In this document: one piece after another, positions 18,499 through 27,945 of the stretch
Layout of the letters: each line of letters starts with the position of its first letter
Numbering within the stretch: the first letter of the stretch is position 1
Source of the DNA: Halomonas sp. ML-15
GTDB lineage: Bacteria; Pseudomonadota; Gammaproteobacteria; Pseudomonadales; Halomonadaceae
Reading direction: 5' to 3'
Assembly (NCBI RefSeq): GCF_014779595.1
Contig: NZ_JACXZT010000019.1
Span: 961,808-1,025,807 of the forward strand
DNA length: 64,000 nt
Translations under genes and position numbers: made by a program
The notes under the pieces: generated by a model
Seen by the model: the letters and a program-made list of their open reading frames with translations, nothing else
The model's database searches: none
Told to the model about the DNA's origin: nothing

Positions 18499-19041
18499 TC
18501 AGAACTCCTCTCCATTGCGCTGATGGCGCCGCCGACGTAACCGACGGCGGCGCCAACTGCGCGATACCTGCCAGCGCCAGATCAAGCGAATGATCAGGTT
18601 GGCGGCAAGGCCCACCACGACCGCCGAGAACAGCGAACCGATCGCCAGGATCGGCATGATGTCGACCATCTGCTCGGCGATCCAGCGCGTCGAGAGTCGC
18701 GTGGGCGCCTCCCGCGCCGGGGTGTCGAGCAGCCAGGCGCCGATCCGATAGTTGCCGTAGAAGATCAGCGGCATGGTCAACGGGTTGGTAATCCACACCA
18801 GCCCCACCGAGAGCGGCAGATTGCAGCGCAGCAGCCAGGCACCGGCAGCGGCCACCACCATCTGAAAAGGGATCGGCAGCAGTGCGCTGAACAAGCCCAC
18901 CATAAAGGCATTGGCCACGCTGCGACGTGACAGCACCCACAGCGATGGGTCGCCAATCAGCCGCCCCATGAAACGCAGTGAGCGCTTGCGCTTGAGGGTG
19001 TCGGGGTGGGGCATGTAGCGCTGTAGCAGTCGGCGCGGCAT
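18499..19041 (-). CDS. DUF2062 inner-membrane protein
   Basis: 180 residues from the ATG at 19041 (MPRRLLQRYMPHPDTLKRKRSLRFMG). DUF2062 features visible: FMGRLIGDPSLW, RSVANAFMVGLFSALLPIPFQM, WITNPLTMPLIFYGNYRIG, and a final membrane segment followed by a very basic tail (RRRRLRRRRHQRN). About three membrane segments. Function unknown; in pseudomonads a homologue sits in the same place between lolD and comEC. The stop codons of lolD and this gene are back to back, so each must terminate inside the other. Confidence 0.85.
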   Translation of the reverse strand: MPRRLLQRYMPHPDTLKRKRSLRFMGRLIGDPSLWVLSRRSVANAFMVGLFSALLPIPFQMVVAAAGAWLLRCNLPLSVGLVWITNPLTMPLIFYGNYRIGAWLLDTPAREAPTRLSTRWIAEQMVDIMPILAIGSLFSAVVVGLAANLIIRLIWRWQVSRSWRRRRLRRRRHQRNGEEF

Positions 19042-19170
19042 GGCGGGCTCGTGGTGGCACTCGGATGGCTCGAAGTCAGCTATTATCCATACTAGGCTCA
19101 TGGCCCGCCATGATTGGGTGCCATATTTGCCGCGATGGCATTGGTGACGACACACGGACGTGAAACGACG

Positions 19171-21474
19171 ATGCGCATGGGATGGGCGCTGCCGCTGGCG
19201 GTGGCGGCACTACTCGGAATCGCTGCCGGCTGGCTGGCACCCGCGGGGCTTCCCGAAGCGGGCTTGCTGGCGGGCTTGCTGGCCTGGCGTCGTTGGCGTT
19301 GGATGGCGCTGCTGCTGGTCGCCAGCCTAAGTGCCTGGCCGGTACTGCAGGCAGCCACGTCGGACCTGCCCCAGGGATTGTCTCGCGAAGAACTGCAGCT
19401 TGAGGGGCGTCTGCTTCAGGTCGTCCCCCAAGGCGAGCTGACGCGGCTGCTGGTGCGGGTCGAGGCGTGTCAGCCCCAGGCTGCGCCGCGCCCCTCCTGT
19501 GAGCGTCTGCGACGGGTGCGTCTGACGCTATTCGACGCCGAATCGAGTGCCCCCGAGATGCAGGTCGGTGATCGTTGGCGTTTCACGGTGCGCTTGCGCC
19601 CGCCGACCGGTTTTGCCAATCCCCACACCTTCGACTATGCCGCCTGGCTGTGGCGCGAGCGCATCGACGCCACCGGCTACGTGCGCCGCGACCCTGAGCC
19701 AATCCTGCTGTCGTCATCACTACCGCTGCCTGCTCAGCGTGGCCTGGTCTATCTCGACCGGCGCCTTGAGGAGGGGGTGGCACGGCGCTGGCTGGCGGCG
19801 CTGACCCTGGGTGCCGGCGAGCGTCTCAGCGAGGATGACTGGGAGCGACTCAACGGCACTGGCACCACCCATCTGGTGGTGATCTCTGGGCTGCACGTGG
19901 GACTGGTGGCTGCCTTTGCCCTGCTGCTTGGCCGTGGCATGGCGCGCCTCGTGGTGCCAGGTCGCTGGCGACTGGTGACCTGGCCGTGGTGGCTGGCCGG
20001 CGCCGCGGCGGTGGGCTATGCGCTGCTGGCAGGATTCGCGCCGCCGGCGCAGCGCGCCATGCTGATGACCCTGGTCGGGCTGTGGGTGGCCAGCGGGCGG
20101 CACGCCCCAGGCCCCTGGCAGGCCTGGTGGTTGGCGTTGGGGGCGGTACTGCTGCTTGACCCTCTGTCACTATGGCGGCCAGGGCTGTGGCTCTCCTTTG
20201 TAGCGGTGGCGCTGTTGATCGTGATCTGGCAGGGCCGTCAGCGGCCGCGTGGTCTGCGCGGCTGGCTGTGGGCCCTGGTGCGCACTCAACTGCTGCTGGC
20301 GCCGCTGATGGCGGCGGCGGTGCTGATCGCCTTCGATCGGCTGGCGCCGGCGGCGCCGCTGGTCAACCTGCTCGCCGTGCCGCTGGTCAGTACGCTGATG
20401 GTGCCGCTGGGCCTGCTGGGTTGGTTGCTGGCCTGGATGCCGCCGCTGTCTGGGCTGTGCTGGTGGCTGTTCGGGATACTCGCCGAGGCACTGCATGGTT
20501 TGCTGGGCGTGGCCATGGCCTGGTTGCCGCTATGGTCGCCGGCGCCCTGGCAGCGCTGGCCGCTGGCGCTCGCCTTGGTCCTGCTGGCCGCCTGCTGGGC
20601 GCTGCCGGGGCTGGCGCTGCGTTTGCGAATCACGGCGAGCATGCTGCTGGGGTTGCTGCCGCTGGTGCTGATGCCGACAGCTGTGCCACCCGGGCAGCTC
20701 GAAGTTCGCGTGCACGATGTCGGCCAGGGGCAGTTGGTCGACCTGCGTACGGCTCGTCATCGCTTGCTCTATGACACCGGGCCACGCTTTCGCTCCGGCT
20801 ATATGCCGCTGTCCGACCTCTGGCCTCGGCCACAGCATTTCCACCGGGTCATCGTCAGCCACGACGATATCGATCACGCCGGCGGTGTCCCGGCGCTCGC
20901 CGAGCATCGTGTAGACGCTTTCATGGCACCCAGGGGGGAGGATATCGGCGTGCCGTTCGAGCACTGTCAGGCAGGGCAGTCCTGGCGGTGGGACGACGTC
21001 AGGTTCTCGCTGCTGTGGCCGCCACCGGGGGATAACGCCGCGTGGTCGAGTAACGACCGTTCCTGCGTTCTGCTGGTAGAGGCAGGTGAGCAGCGAGTAC
21101 TGATCACCGGTGACGTGGGGCGCCAGGTGGAGCGCTTTTTTGTGCTCGATGTCGAGGCACCGCTGACGCTGCTGGTGGCCGGCCACCACGGCAGCCATAC
21201 CAGCACCGGACCGCAGCTGGTTGAGCTGCTCGACCCTCGACAGGTAGTGTTCAGTGCCGGGCGCGATAATCCTCATGGGCACCCCAGTGACGAGGTAGTG
21301 CGGCGCCTACGTGGCCGCTGTCTGTGGAACACCGCTCTCGATGGTGCGGTGACTTGGCGGCTGGGCGCTGGTTCGTATGCCGCTGGCGACGCGATGCGGA
21401 ACCTGGTGGGGTGGCGTGGCGGTGTCGGGGGCAGGTGTCATGGGGTAGAATCGGCGCCACTCGATGCGCGTTAG
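19171..21474 (+). CDS. comEC: DNA internalisation channel ComEC/Rec2
   Basis: About 767 residues from the ATG at 19171; an ATG at 19135 is possible but no start has a strong ribosome-binding site. Order: N-terminal membrane segments, a DUF4131/OB-like periplasmic region (to about residue 200), the Competence membrane channel domain (GTGTTHLVVISGLHVGLVAA, then GFAPPAQRAMLMTLVGLW), and a C-terminal metallo-beta-lactamase-like domain with VHDVGQGQLVDLRT, SHDDIDHAGG and GHHGSHTST. It carries transforming single-stranded DNA across the inner membrane. The full length suggests competence potential. Confidence 0.93.
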   Translation: MRMGWALPLAVAALLGIAAGWLAPAGLPEAGLLAGLLAWRRWRWMALLLVASLSAWPVLQAATSDLPQGLSREELQLEGRLLQVVPQGELTRLLVRVEACQPQAAPRPSCERLRRVRLTLFDAESSAPEMQVGDRWRFTVRLRPPTGFANPHTFDYAAWLWRERIDATGYVRRDPEPILLSSSLPLPAQRGLVYLDRRLEEGVARRWLAALTLGAGERLSEDDWERLNGTGTTHLVVISGLHVGLVAAFALLLGRGMARLVVPGRWRLVTWPWWLAGAAAVGYALLAGFAPPAQRAMLMTLVGLWVASGRHAPGPWQAWWLALGAVLLLDPLSLWRPGLWLSFVAVALLIVIWQGRQRPRGLRGWLWALVRTQLLLAPLMAAAVLIAFDRLAPAAPLVNLLAVPLVSTLMVPLGLLGWLLAWMPPLSGLCWWLFGILAEALHGLLGVAMAWLPLWSPAPWQRWPLALALVLLAACWALPGLALRLRITASMLLGLLPLVLMPTAVPPGQLEVRVHDVGQGQLVDLRTARHRLLYDTGPRFRSGYMPLSDLWPRPQHFHRVIVSHDDIDHAGGVPALAEHRVDAFMAPRGEDIGVPFEHCQAGQSWRWDDVRFSLLWPPPGDNAAWSSNDRSCVLLVEAGEQRVLITGDVGRQVERFFVLDVEAPLTLLVAGHHGSHTSTGPQLVELLDPRQVVFSAGRDNPHGHPSDEVVRRLRGRCLWNTALDGAVTWRLGAGSYAAGDAMRNLVGWRGGVGGRCHGVESAPLDAR

Positions 21475-21484
21475 GAGGGCTGCT

Positions 21485-22156
21485 ATGGATCTGCTCGATG
21501 CTCTGGTCGCCGGCGGCTGGTTGATGCTGCCGCTGCTAGGCTGTTCGCTGGTGGCGACGGTGATCGTGATCGAGCGACTATGGACGCTGCGCGCACGCCG
21601 CATCGCCCCTCTGGGGTTGGGGCAGGACGTCTGTACCCTGATTCGCCAGGGGCCGGTCAATCTCTACTGGTTGGAGAGCCACTCGCCGCTTGGTGGGGTG
21701 CTGGCGGCAGGGTTACGCAATGTGCGGCTGGGTCATGAGCAGGTACGCGGACGGCTGCAGGAGGCGGCGACGGCGGTGATCCATGACATGGAGCGTTTTC
21801 TGAGTCCGCTGGGGACCATCGCCGCGATTACCCCGCTGATCGGCCTGCTGGGAACGGTGCTGGGCATGATCGAGGTGTTTGCGGTGATCGTCACAGCCGG
21901 CGGCGCCGAGCGCACGGCCGATCTGGCAGGGGGCATCTCCCAGGCGCTGGTGACCACCGCGGCGGGGCTGACGGTGGCGATACCGGCGCTGATGTTCCAC
22001 CGCTATTTTCAGCGCCGCGTGGAGGACATCACCGTGCGCATGGAGCAGCAGGCCGGGCTAGTGGTGGAGTTTCTCGCCCATCACCAGGGGGCAGTCTCGC
22101 TGGCCGAGCGGCCTGCAGGCGAGACGCCCGCCACAAAGGTCGAGCGTGCCTCATGA
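21485..22156 (+). CDS. exbB: MotA/TolQ/ExbB proton-channel protein
   Basis: 223 residues from the ATG at 21485 with a strong GGAGGG site. Three membrane segments; the conserved ExbB/TolQ pore region is LGTIAAITPLIGLLGTVLGMIEVF followed by ISQALVTTAAGLTVAIPALMFHRYF. It forms the proton channel that energises TonB-like systems. Its stop overlaps exbD. The location before msbA/lpxK, far from the iron island, matches the pseudomonad order, so the partner may be a housekeeping TonB or an envelope function. Confidence 0.9.
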   Translation: MDLLDALVAGGWLMLPLLGCSLVATVIVIERLWTLRARRIAPLGLGQDVCTLIRQGPVNLYWLESHSPLGGVLAAGLRNVRLGHEQVRGRLQEAATAVIHDMERFLSPLGTIAAITPLIGLLGTVLGMIEVFAVIVTAGGAERTADLAGGISQALVTTAAGLTVAIPALMFHRYFQRRVEDITVRMEQQAGLVVEFLAHHQGAVSLAERPAGETPATKVERAS

Positions 22157-22572
22157 GATTTGTGCGCCACCGTCATGCACCGGTTGAGGTCAACCTGACA
22201 CCGCTGATCGATGTGGTGTTTCTATTGCTGATCTTCTTTATGGTTTCGACGACCTTCGAGACCCGCCAGGCGCTGGAGCTTGAGCTGCCACTCAGCGACA
22301 CCGCGGCGCCGCTCGCGGCATCGCCCATCACCCTGGTGGTGTCGCGGGAGGGCGACTACCGGCTCGGTGAGCAGCGCCTGGACGCAGCGGGTCTCTCGGT
22401 GGCGCTTGCCGAGGTCGCCGACGCGGCTCGCGAGCATGGGCTGATCGTCGAAGCCGACCGACACAGCTCACACGGCGCGGTGGTCACTGCCCTCGATCGT
22501 GCCGGTGCGCTAGGCATTCAGCAGATTCGCATCGCGACTCGCGATTCACTGACACACGTGGAGACACCGTGA
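22153..22572 (+). CDS. exbD: ExbD/TolR-family protein
   Basis: 139 residues: a short cytoplasmic N-terminus (VEVNLTPLIDVVFLLLIFFMVSTTF) with the single membrane helix carrying the conserved Asp of the proton path, then a periplasmic domain. The ATG overlaps exbB by four bases and the stop overlaps the msbA start (GTGA), so exbB-exbD-msbA-lpxK-Trm112-kdsB read as one coupled operon. Confidence 0.93.
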   Translation: MRFVRHRHAPVEVNLTPLIDVVFLLLIFFMVSTTFETRQALELELPLSDTAAPLAASPITLVVSREGDYRLGEQRLDAAGLSVALAEVADAAREHGLIVEADRHSSHGAVVTALDRAGALGIQQIRIATRDSLTHVETP

Positions 22573-24314
22573 CGCAACAAACCGGCTGGTCCCTTTATAA
22601 GCAGCTGCTTGGCTACGTCAGGCCGCACTGGAGATCGTTCGCCGTGGCGGTGGTTGGCTATGCCATCTACGCAGCATCGAGCACGGCGCTGGCAGAGATG
22701 ATGAAGCGCTTGATCGATGGCATCCAGAGTCCCGATGCCGCCTTCCGGCTGTTCCTGCCGCTGTTCGTGGTTGGCATGTTCGCGGCCCGCGGGGTCGGTA
22801 CCTTCCTTGGCACCTATTTCATGAGCAACGTGGCACGCAACGTGGTGCACGCGCTGCGCTGTGGCGTGTTCAATCACATGCTGCACCTCCCAGGGCGCTT
22901 CTTCGACTCCCACTCCAGCGGCCACCTGATATCCCGAGTCACCTACCACGTCGAGCAGGTCACCGGTGCGGCGACCAACGCCATTACCATTCTGCTCCGC
23001 GAGGGGCTGTTCGTGCTGGGCCTGATCGGCTATCTGCTGTGGACCAACTGGATGCTGACGCTGCTGTTCCTGGCGGTGACGCCGGTAATCGGCGGCGTGG
23101 TCAATTACGCCAGCAAGCGCTTCCGGCGCATCTCGCAGCGCATCCAGCACTCCATGGGCGATGTCACCCATGTGGCTTCCGAAGCGCTGTCGGGTTATCG
23201 CGTGGTACGCACCCACGGCGCTGAGGCTTTCGAGAAGGCGCGCTTCGCCGAGGCCAGCGAGTACAACCGCCAGCAGAGCATGAAAGAGGCGCTGACCAAG
23301 GCGATCAGTACGCCGATCATCCAGTTGCTGATTGCGCTGTCGCTGGCACTGCTGGTGTGGTTGGCGATGTCGCCGGCGCTGCTCGATGACATGACGGCGG
23401 GTGAATTCGTGGCCTTTATTACCGCCGCCTCGCTGATGGCCAAGCCTGTTCGCCAGCTGACCGAGATCAATAGCGAGATTCAAAAGGGCATTGCTGCATC
23501 GGGTGAACTCTTCCAGCTGCTCGAGGAGCCCCTTGAACAGGACCACGGTGAGCAGCTTCCAGAGCGTATAAAGGGCGACGTCAGCCTGCGCAACGTGCAT
23601 TTTCGCTACGCTGACGACCAGCCAGAGGTGCTCAAGGGCATCGATCTCGAGGTCAAGGCGGGGGAGATGATCGCCATCGTTGGGCGCTCGGGAAGTGGCA
23701 AGTCGACGCTGGTCAGCCTGCTGCCGCGTTTCTATCGACCTAGTGAAGGCGAGTTGGCGATCGACGGTGTGCCGGTGGAGGCCTACCAACTGTCGCCGCT
23801 GCGTCGGCAGATCGCCATCGTCTCCCAGCAGGTCACGCTGTTCAATGCCACGGTGGCGGCCAACATCGCCTATGGAGTGCCCGACGCCGATCCCGCGGCC
23901 ATCGAAGCGGCGGCGCGGGCCGCCTACGCCCACGAATTCATCGCCAAGTTGCCCAAGGGGTATGAGACGATCATCGGCGACAACGGGGTGATGCTCTCCG
24001 GCGGTCAGCGCCAGCGGCTGGCGATCGCCCGTGCGATCTTCAAGGATGCCCCACTGCTGATTCTCGATGAGGCCACCTCGGCGCTCGACAGCGAGTCCGA
24101 ACGCTATATTCAGCGTGCCCTTGAGACGGTCTGCCGGGGGCGCACGACCTTCGTCATCGCTCACCGGCTGTCGACCATCGAGCGTGCCGATCGTATTCTG
24201 GTCATGGAGCAGGGCCAAGTGGTCGAGCAGGGCAGCCACCGTGAGCTGCTGGCCCGCGACGGCGCCTATGCCGCCCTGCACCGCCTGCAGTTCCAGGAAG
24301 CCCCGCCGGCATGA
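22569..24314 (+). CDS. msbA: Lipid A export ATP-binding/permease protein MsbA
   Basis: 581 residues, the MsbA length, starting at a GTG that overlaps the exbD stop. Six membrane segments lie in residues 1-320. The ATPase follows: Walker A GRSGSGKSTLVSLLPRFY, signature LSGGQRQRLAIARAIFKDAPLLILDEATSALD, and H-loop VIAHRLSTIE. As a homodimer it flips core-lipid A across the inner membrane. Overlap with lpxK ties lipid A phosphorylation to its export. Confidence 0.95.
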   Translation: MTQQTGWSLYKQLLGYVRPHWRSFAVAVVGYAIYAASSTALAEMMKRLIDGIQSPDAAFRLFLPLFVVGMFAARGVGTFLGTYFMSNVARNVVHALRCGVFNHMLHLPGRFFDSHSSGHLISRVTYHVEQVTGAATNAITILLREGLFVLGLIGYLLWTNWMLTLLFLAVTPVIGGVVNYASKRFRRISQRIQHSMGDVTHVASEALSGYRVVRTHGAEAFEKARFAEASEYNRQQSMKEALTKAISTPIIQLLIALSLALLVWLAMSPALLDDMTAGEFVAFITAASLMAKPVRQLTEINSEIQKGIAASGELFQLLEEPLEQDHGEQLPERIKGDVSLRNVHFRYADDQPEVLKGIDLEVKAGEMIAIVGRSGSGKSTLVSLLPRFYRPSEGELAIDGVPVEAYQLSPLRRQIAIVSQQVTLFNATVAANIAYGVPDADPAAIEAAARAAYAHEFIAKLPKGYETIIGDNGVMLSGGQRQRLAIARAIFKDAPLLILDEATSALDSESERYIQRALETVCRGRTTFVIAHRLSTIERADRILVMEQGQVVEQGSHRELLARDGAYAALHRLQFQEAPPA

Positions 24315-25354
24315 GCAGGCGGCTCGGCGAGCGCTGGCTGGCGGCCGCCTATCGCGGCGACGCCTGGCTGCGTCTATTGCGCCCGCTGGAAGCGCTCTAC
24401 CGCTGGGCCGTCGCGCAGCGTGCCCGGGCCTATGCCGACGGTCGCAAGGCAGTGTGGCGGGCGCCGGTGCCGGTTATCGTGGTGGGTAATATCACCCTTG
24501 GCGGCACCGGCAAGTCGCCGCTTACGGCGTGGCTTGCCGGCTGGCTGGCAGCGCGCGGCTGGCGGCCGGGGATTGTCTCTCGCGGCTACGGCGGTCGCAG
24601 CGAGCGCTACCCGCTTCGCGTCATGCACGACACCCCGGCCAGCGCTTGTGGCGACGAGCCGTTGATGCTGGCTCAGCAGAGCGGGGTGCCGGTGGTGGTA
24701 GACCCCGACCGTCCACGTGGTGCCCGGGCACTGCTGGATGCCGGCTGCGATATCGTGCTCAGTGATGATGGCCTGCAGCATCTGGCACTGGGCCGCGACA
24801 TTGAGCTGGTGGTGGTCGACGCTCAGCGTGGTCTCGGCAATCGCCGCTGTCTGCCAGCCGGGCCGCTACGCGAGCCCGCCGAGCGGCTGGCGCGGGTCGA
24901 TGCCGTACTGATCAACGGCGAGCAAGACGCGGCCTCCACGCCGCCGGGCTATCGTCTGCGCCTCGCAGCGCAGTGCTGGCACCATCTGGCCAGCGGCGAG
25001 CGCCACGCGCTGACGCCGCTGCCGTTCGCGGCGGCGGTTCATGCTGTCGCCGGCATCGGTCACCCCCAGCGCTTCTTTGCCAGCCTGGCGGCGCTGGGGC
25101 TCGAGGTGGAGCCGCATGCATTCTCCGACCATCACCGCTACCGGGCGGCCGAGCTGAGGTTCGCGGACTCGCGTCCGGTGGTGATGACTGCCAAGGACGC
25201 GGTCAAGTGTCGCGCCATGGGCGATCCGCACCACTGGGCGCTGGAAGTCGAGGCCCAGCCGGATGCCGCCTTCGTGACCTGGCTCGAGGCGCGCCTTGCC
25301 GCGCTCGCCAGGACTCCCCATCACTGCAAGCACCACAAGGGCCAAATATCATGA
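24311..25354 (+). CDS. lpxK: Tetraacyldisaccharide 4'-kinase
   Basis: 347 residues. The P-loop region [23 protein letters not shown] is the LpxK signature, followed by [31 protein letters not shown] and FSDHHRY. It phosphorylates the lipid A precursor at the 4' position in the inner membrane. The start overlaps the msbA stop and the stop overlaps the Trm112-like gene. Confidence 0.96.
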   Translation: MSRRLGERWLAAAYRGDAWLRLLRPLEALYRWAVAQRARAYADGRKAVWRAPVPVIVVGNITLGGTGKSPLTAWLAGWLAARGWRPGIVSRGYGGRSERYPLRVMHDTPASACGDEPLMLAQQSGVPVVVDPDRPRGARALLDAGCDIVLSDDGLQHLALGRDIELVVVDAQRGLGNRRCLPAGPLREPAERLARVDAVLINGEQDAASTPPGYRLRLAAQCWHHLASGERHALTPLPFAAAVHAVAGIGHPQRFFASLAALGLEVEPHAFSDHHRYRAAELRFADSRPVVMTAKDAVKCRAMGDPHHWALEVEAQPDAAFVTWLEARLAALARTPHHCKHHKGQIS

Positions 25355-25566
25355 CGTTAGACAAGCAACTGCTGGCCATGCTGGTTTGCCCGCTGTGCCA
25401 GGGCAAGCTCAAGTATGATCGCGAAGCCGGTGAGCTGAAGTGCCACTTCGACGGCCTGGCCTTTCCGGTTCGCGACGGCATTCCGGTGATGCTGGAGGAC
25501 GAAGCGCGGGTCATGGATGTCGATGAGAAGCTAGGCAAGACGCCGCCGGGAGACAGCGCCCAATGA
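25351..25566 (+). CDS. Trm112-family small zinc-ribbon protein (YcaR-like)
   Basis: 71 residues. An N-terminal CPLCQGKL knuckle and LKCHF form a degenerate zinc-ribbon, with [16 protein letters not shown] in the second half, the standard UPF0434/Trm112 pattern. Bacterial members lie almost invariably between lpxK and kdsB; the exact role is unknown. It overlaps both neighbours by four bases. Confidence 0.93.
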   Translation: MTLDKQLLAMLVCPLCQGKLKYDREAGELKCHFDGLAFPVRDGIPVMLEDEARVMDVDEKLGKTPPGDSAQ

Positions 25567-26330
25567 GTGACTTCGTGGTGGTGGTGCCGGCGCGATATGC
25601 CTCGTCACGCCTGCCTGGAAAGCCGCTGCTCGATCTCGCTGGCGAGCCGATGGTGGTGCGAGTCTGGCGCCAGGCGTTGGCCAGTGCGGCGACCCGGGTG
25701 GTGGTGGCCACCGATGATCAGCGCATCGCCGAGGCGATTACCACTGTAGGCGGCGAAGCACTGATGACTCGTGACGATCACCCTTCGGGGACCGACCGGC
25801 TGGCCGAGGTAGCCGAGCAGCTGGGGCTCGATGAGGCGGACATCGTGGTCAACGTACAGGGCGATGAGCCGCTGCTTCCGGCGTCGCTGATCGATCAGGT
25901 GGCGGCGCGTCTGGCCGACGACGATGAGGCATCGATCGCCACCCTGGCCGAGCCGATCGGCGACGTCGAGACGCTGTTCAATCCCAATGTGGTCAAGGTG
26001 GTCCGCGATTTTCGCGGCTGCGCACTCTATTTCTCGCGGGCCCCGGTGCCGTGGGACAGGGCGGCGTTCGCCACTCGCCCCGGGTTGCTCCACAGCGACA
26101 GCTGGCTGCGCCATATCGGCCTCTACGCCTATCGGGTCGGCTTTCTCAACGCCTATCGCCAGTGGGCGCCGGCGCCTCTCGAACAACTCGAACAGCTCGA
26201 ACAGCTGCGTGCGCTTCAACATGGCCACCGCATCCAGGTGGCCCTGGCCTGTGATCATCATCCAGCCGGCGTGGATACCGTCGAGGACCTCGCACGAGTG
26301 CGCCAGTGGCTAGCCGAACAGCACGCTTGA
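25563..26330 (+). CDS. kdsB: 3-deoxy-manno-octulosonate cytidylyltransferase
   Basis: 255 residues. Nucleotidyltransferase signature [25 protein letters not shown], then [20 protein letters not shown] and a C-terminal [12 protein letters not shown]. It activates Kdo as CMP-Kdo for the lipopolysaccharide inner core. A triple repeat of the NNSNS-like codons EQLEQLEQL around residue 205 is locally repetitive but in frame. Confidence 0.96.
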   Translation: MSDFVVVVPARYASSRLPGKPLLDLAGEPMVVRVWRQALASAATRVVVATDDQRIAEAITTVGGEALMTRDDHPSGTDRLAEVAEQLGLDEADIVVNVQGDEPLLPASLIDQVAARLADDDEASIATLAEPIGDVETLFNPNVVKVVRDFRGCALYFSRAPVPWDRAAFATRPGLLHSDSWLRHIGLYAYRVGFLNAYRQWAPAPLEQLEQLEQLRALQHGHRIQVALACDHHPAGVDTVEDLARVRQWLAEQHA

Positions 26331-26341
26331 CAGGAGGTGGT

Positions 26342-26818
26342 ATGCGTATTCTCTTCGTTTGTCTGGGTAACATCTGTCGCTCTCCTACCGCCGAAGGGGT
26401 CTTTCGTCGGCGACTGGAGGAGGCTGGCCTGGCAGAGGTGGTGACGGTGGACTCCTGCGGCACCGGCGGCTGGCACATCGGCAAGGCACCAGACGCCAGG
26501 GCGCAGGCGGCGGCAAGGGGACGCGGCGTCGACCTGAGTTCACTGCGTGCCCGCCAGCTAGACGCCGAGGACTTTGTTCGATTCGACTATCTGCTGGCCA
26601 TGGACGACGACAATCTGGCCAGCCTGGAGGCCCTGCGGCCCGCCGACTGTGACGCGCAGGTGGGGCTGCTGCTCGATTTTGCCGGCGAGGCGGGGCGCGC
26701 CGTGCCCGATCCTTACTACGGTGGTGAACAGGGTTTCGATGAGGTGCTCGACCTGGTAGAGCGGGCCGCCGATGGCCTGATCGACCACCTGCGACAGCGC
26801 TTGGAGTGCGAGCGGTGA
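26342..26818 (+). CDS. Low-molecular-weight protein-tyrosine phosphatase
   Basis: 158 residues from the ATG at 26342, which is preceded by AGGAGG. The active-site loop CLGNICRSP (Cys7, Arg13) opens the protein, and the general-acid motif DPYYGG lies near residue 120. Such enzymes dephosphorylate tyrosine kinases of capsule/exopolysaccharide synthesis or other targets. The substrate here is unknown; its conserved place between kdsB and murB suggests a housekeeping role. The stop overlaps a GTG start for murB. Confidence 0.93.
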   Translation: MRILFVCLGNICRSPTAEGVFRRRLEEAGLAEVVTVDSCGTGGWHIGKAPDARAQAAARGRGVDLSSLRARQLDAEDFVRFDYLLAMDDDNLASLEALRPADCDAQVGLLLDFAGEAGRAVPDPYYGGEQGFDEVLDLVERAADGLIDHLRQRLECER

Positions 26819-27834
26819 GCGTTGAGCTGGCGCTATGTCTCGATCGCGACCTGCAGCGGCACAATACCCTGGGGCTGCCCTGTGTCGCCGAGCGCTTTAT
26901 CGACGCGGAGTCCCCGGCCAGGCTGGCGGCGGCGGTGGCCATGGCGCAGCAGGCGGGCTGGCCGCTTACCGTCCTCGGGGGTGGCAGCAATCTGATTCTG
27001 CCGCGGCGGCTAAGTGGACTGGTGGTGCGGCCGACCTTCGCCGACTGGGACTATCGCCGCGACGCCGAGGGCGGCATTGCGCTGCGCGTTGAAGCAGGCA
27101 TGAACTGGCATGCGCTGGTCATGGCCAGCGTCGACCGCGGCTGGTGGGGTATCGAGAACCTGGCATTAATTCCCGGTCACTGCGGGGCGGCGCCAATACA
27201 GAACATTGGGGCCTATGGCGTAGAACTGGCGGACGTGCTGGAGAGCGTCGAGCTGCTGCATCTCGACAGCGGTCGTTATGAGACGCTGACTGGTGCAGCG
27301 TGCCGATTCGGTTATCGTGACAGTATCTTCAAGGGCGCGCTGGCGGGGCGTGTGGTGATCACTGCACTGAATCTTATGCTTAGCGAGACACCGCATCCAC
27401 GGCTTGGGTATGGCGATCTGGCGACACGGGTGACTGACGCGCCGTCGCCGCGCGACGTTGCCGAGGCCGTGGTAGCGATACGCCGCGAAAAGCTGCCTGA
27501 TCCGGCACAGCTGGCTAATGCCGGGAGTTTTTTCAAGAATCCGCTGGTGAGTGCCGAGCAAGCCCAGCACTTGCTTGTCGACTGCCCGGATATGCCGCAT
27601 TTTGCTCAGCCCGATGGGCGGGTCAAGCTGGCCGCGGGCTGGTTGATCGACCGCTGTGGACTGAAGGGGGTGCGGCGCGGAGCGTTCGGTGTGCATGATC
27701 GCCAGGCTCTGGTGCTGGTTCACCACGGAGGTGGCGATGCCGAGGGCTTGCTGGCGTTCGCCGCTGAGATCGCTGCGGCGGTCGAGGAGCGGTTCGGGGT
27801 GGCGCTGTCACGTGAACCACGCCTCGCCGGCTAG
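26815..27834 (+). CDS. murB: UDP-N-acetylenolpyruvoylglucosamine reductase
   Basis: 339 residues from the GTG at 26815, which overlaps the phosphatase stop (GTGA). FAD-binding features: TVLGGGSNLIL, IPGHCGAAPIQNIGAYGVEL and GYRDSIFK. The catalytic Ser is in NAGSFFKNP, and the type I C-terminal extension ends with GVHDRQALVLVHHGGG. It reduces enolpyruvyl-UDP-GlcNAc to UDP-MurNAc for peptidoglycan. The residues HC after IPG differ from the more common small residues, but the fold signatures are intact. Confidence 0.95.
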   Translation: MSVELALCLDRDLQRHNTLGLPCVAERFIDAESPARLAAAVAMAQQAGWPLTVLGGGSNLILPRRLSGLVVRPTFADWDYRRDAEGGIALRVEAGMNWHALVMASVDRGWWGIENLALIPGHCGAAPIQNIGAYGVELADVLESVELLHLDSGRYETLTGAACRFGYRDSIFKGALAGRVVITALNLMLSETPHPRLGYGDLATRVTDAPSPRDVAEAVVAIRREKLPDPAQLANAGSFFKNPLVSAEQAQHLLVDCPDMPHFAQPDGRVKLAAGWLIDRCGLKGVRRGAFGVHDRQALVLVHHGGGDAEGLLAFAAEIAAAVEERFGVALSREPRLAG

Positions 27835-27852
27835 GCTGGCGGCTATCTGTCC

Positions 27853-27899
27853 ACACAGCAAAACGCCCGCAGGCAGTGCCTGCGGGCGTTTTGCTGTGT
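27853..27899. terminator. Bidirectional terminator between murB and rne
   Basis: A perfect 22-bp inverted repeat (27853-27874 with 27878-27899) around a three-base loop. The arms contain AAAA and TTTT tracts, so either strand gives a GC-rich hairpin followed by Us. It sits between the convergent murB and rne genes. Confidence 0.9.
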
Positions 27900-27945
27900 C
27901 TGCCAGGGAGAGCAAGCCGGGCAAGCCCCGGCGTGCTCGTTTCCC

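Noticed and set aside
22518-24281. 587-codon minus-strand open frame
   Set aside because: Antisense to msbA, which has all ABC motifs.
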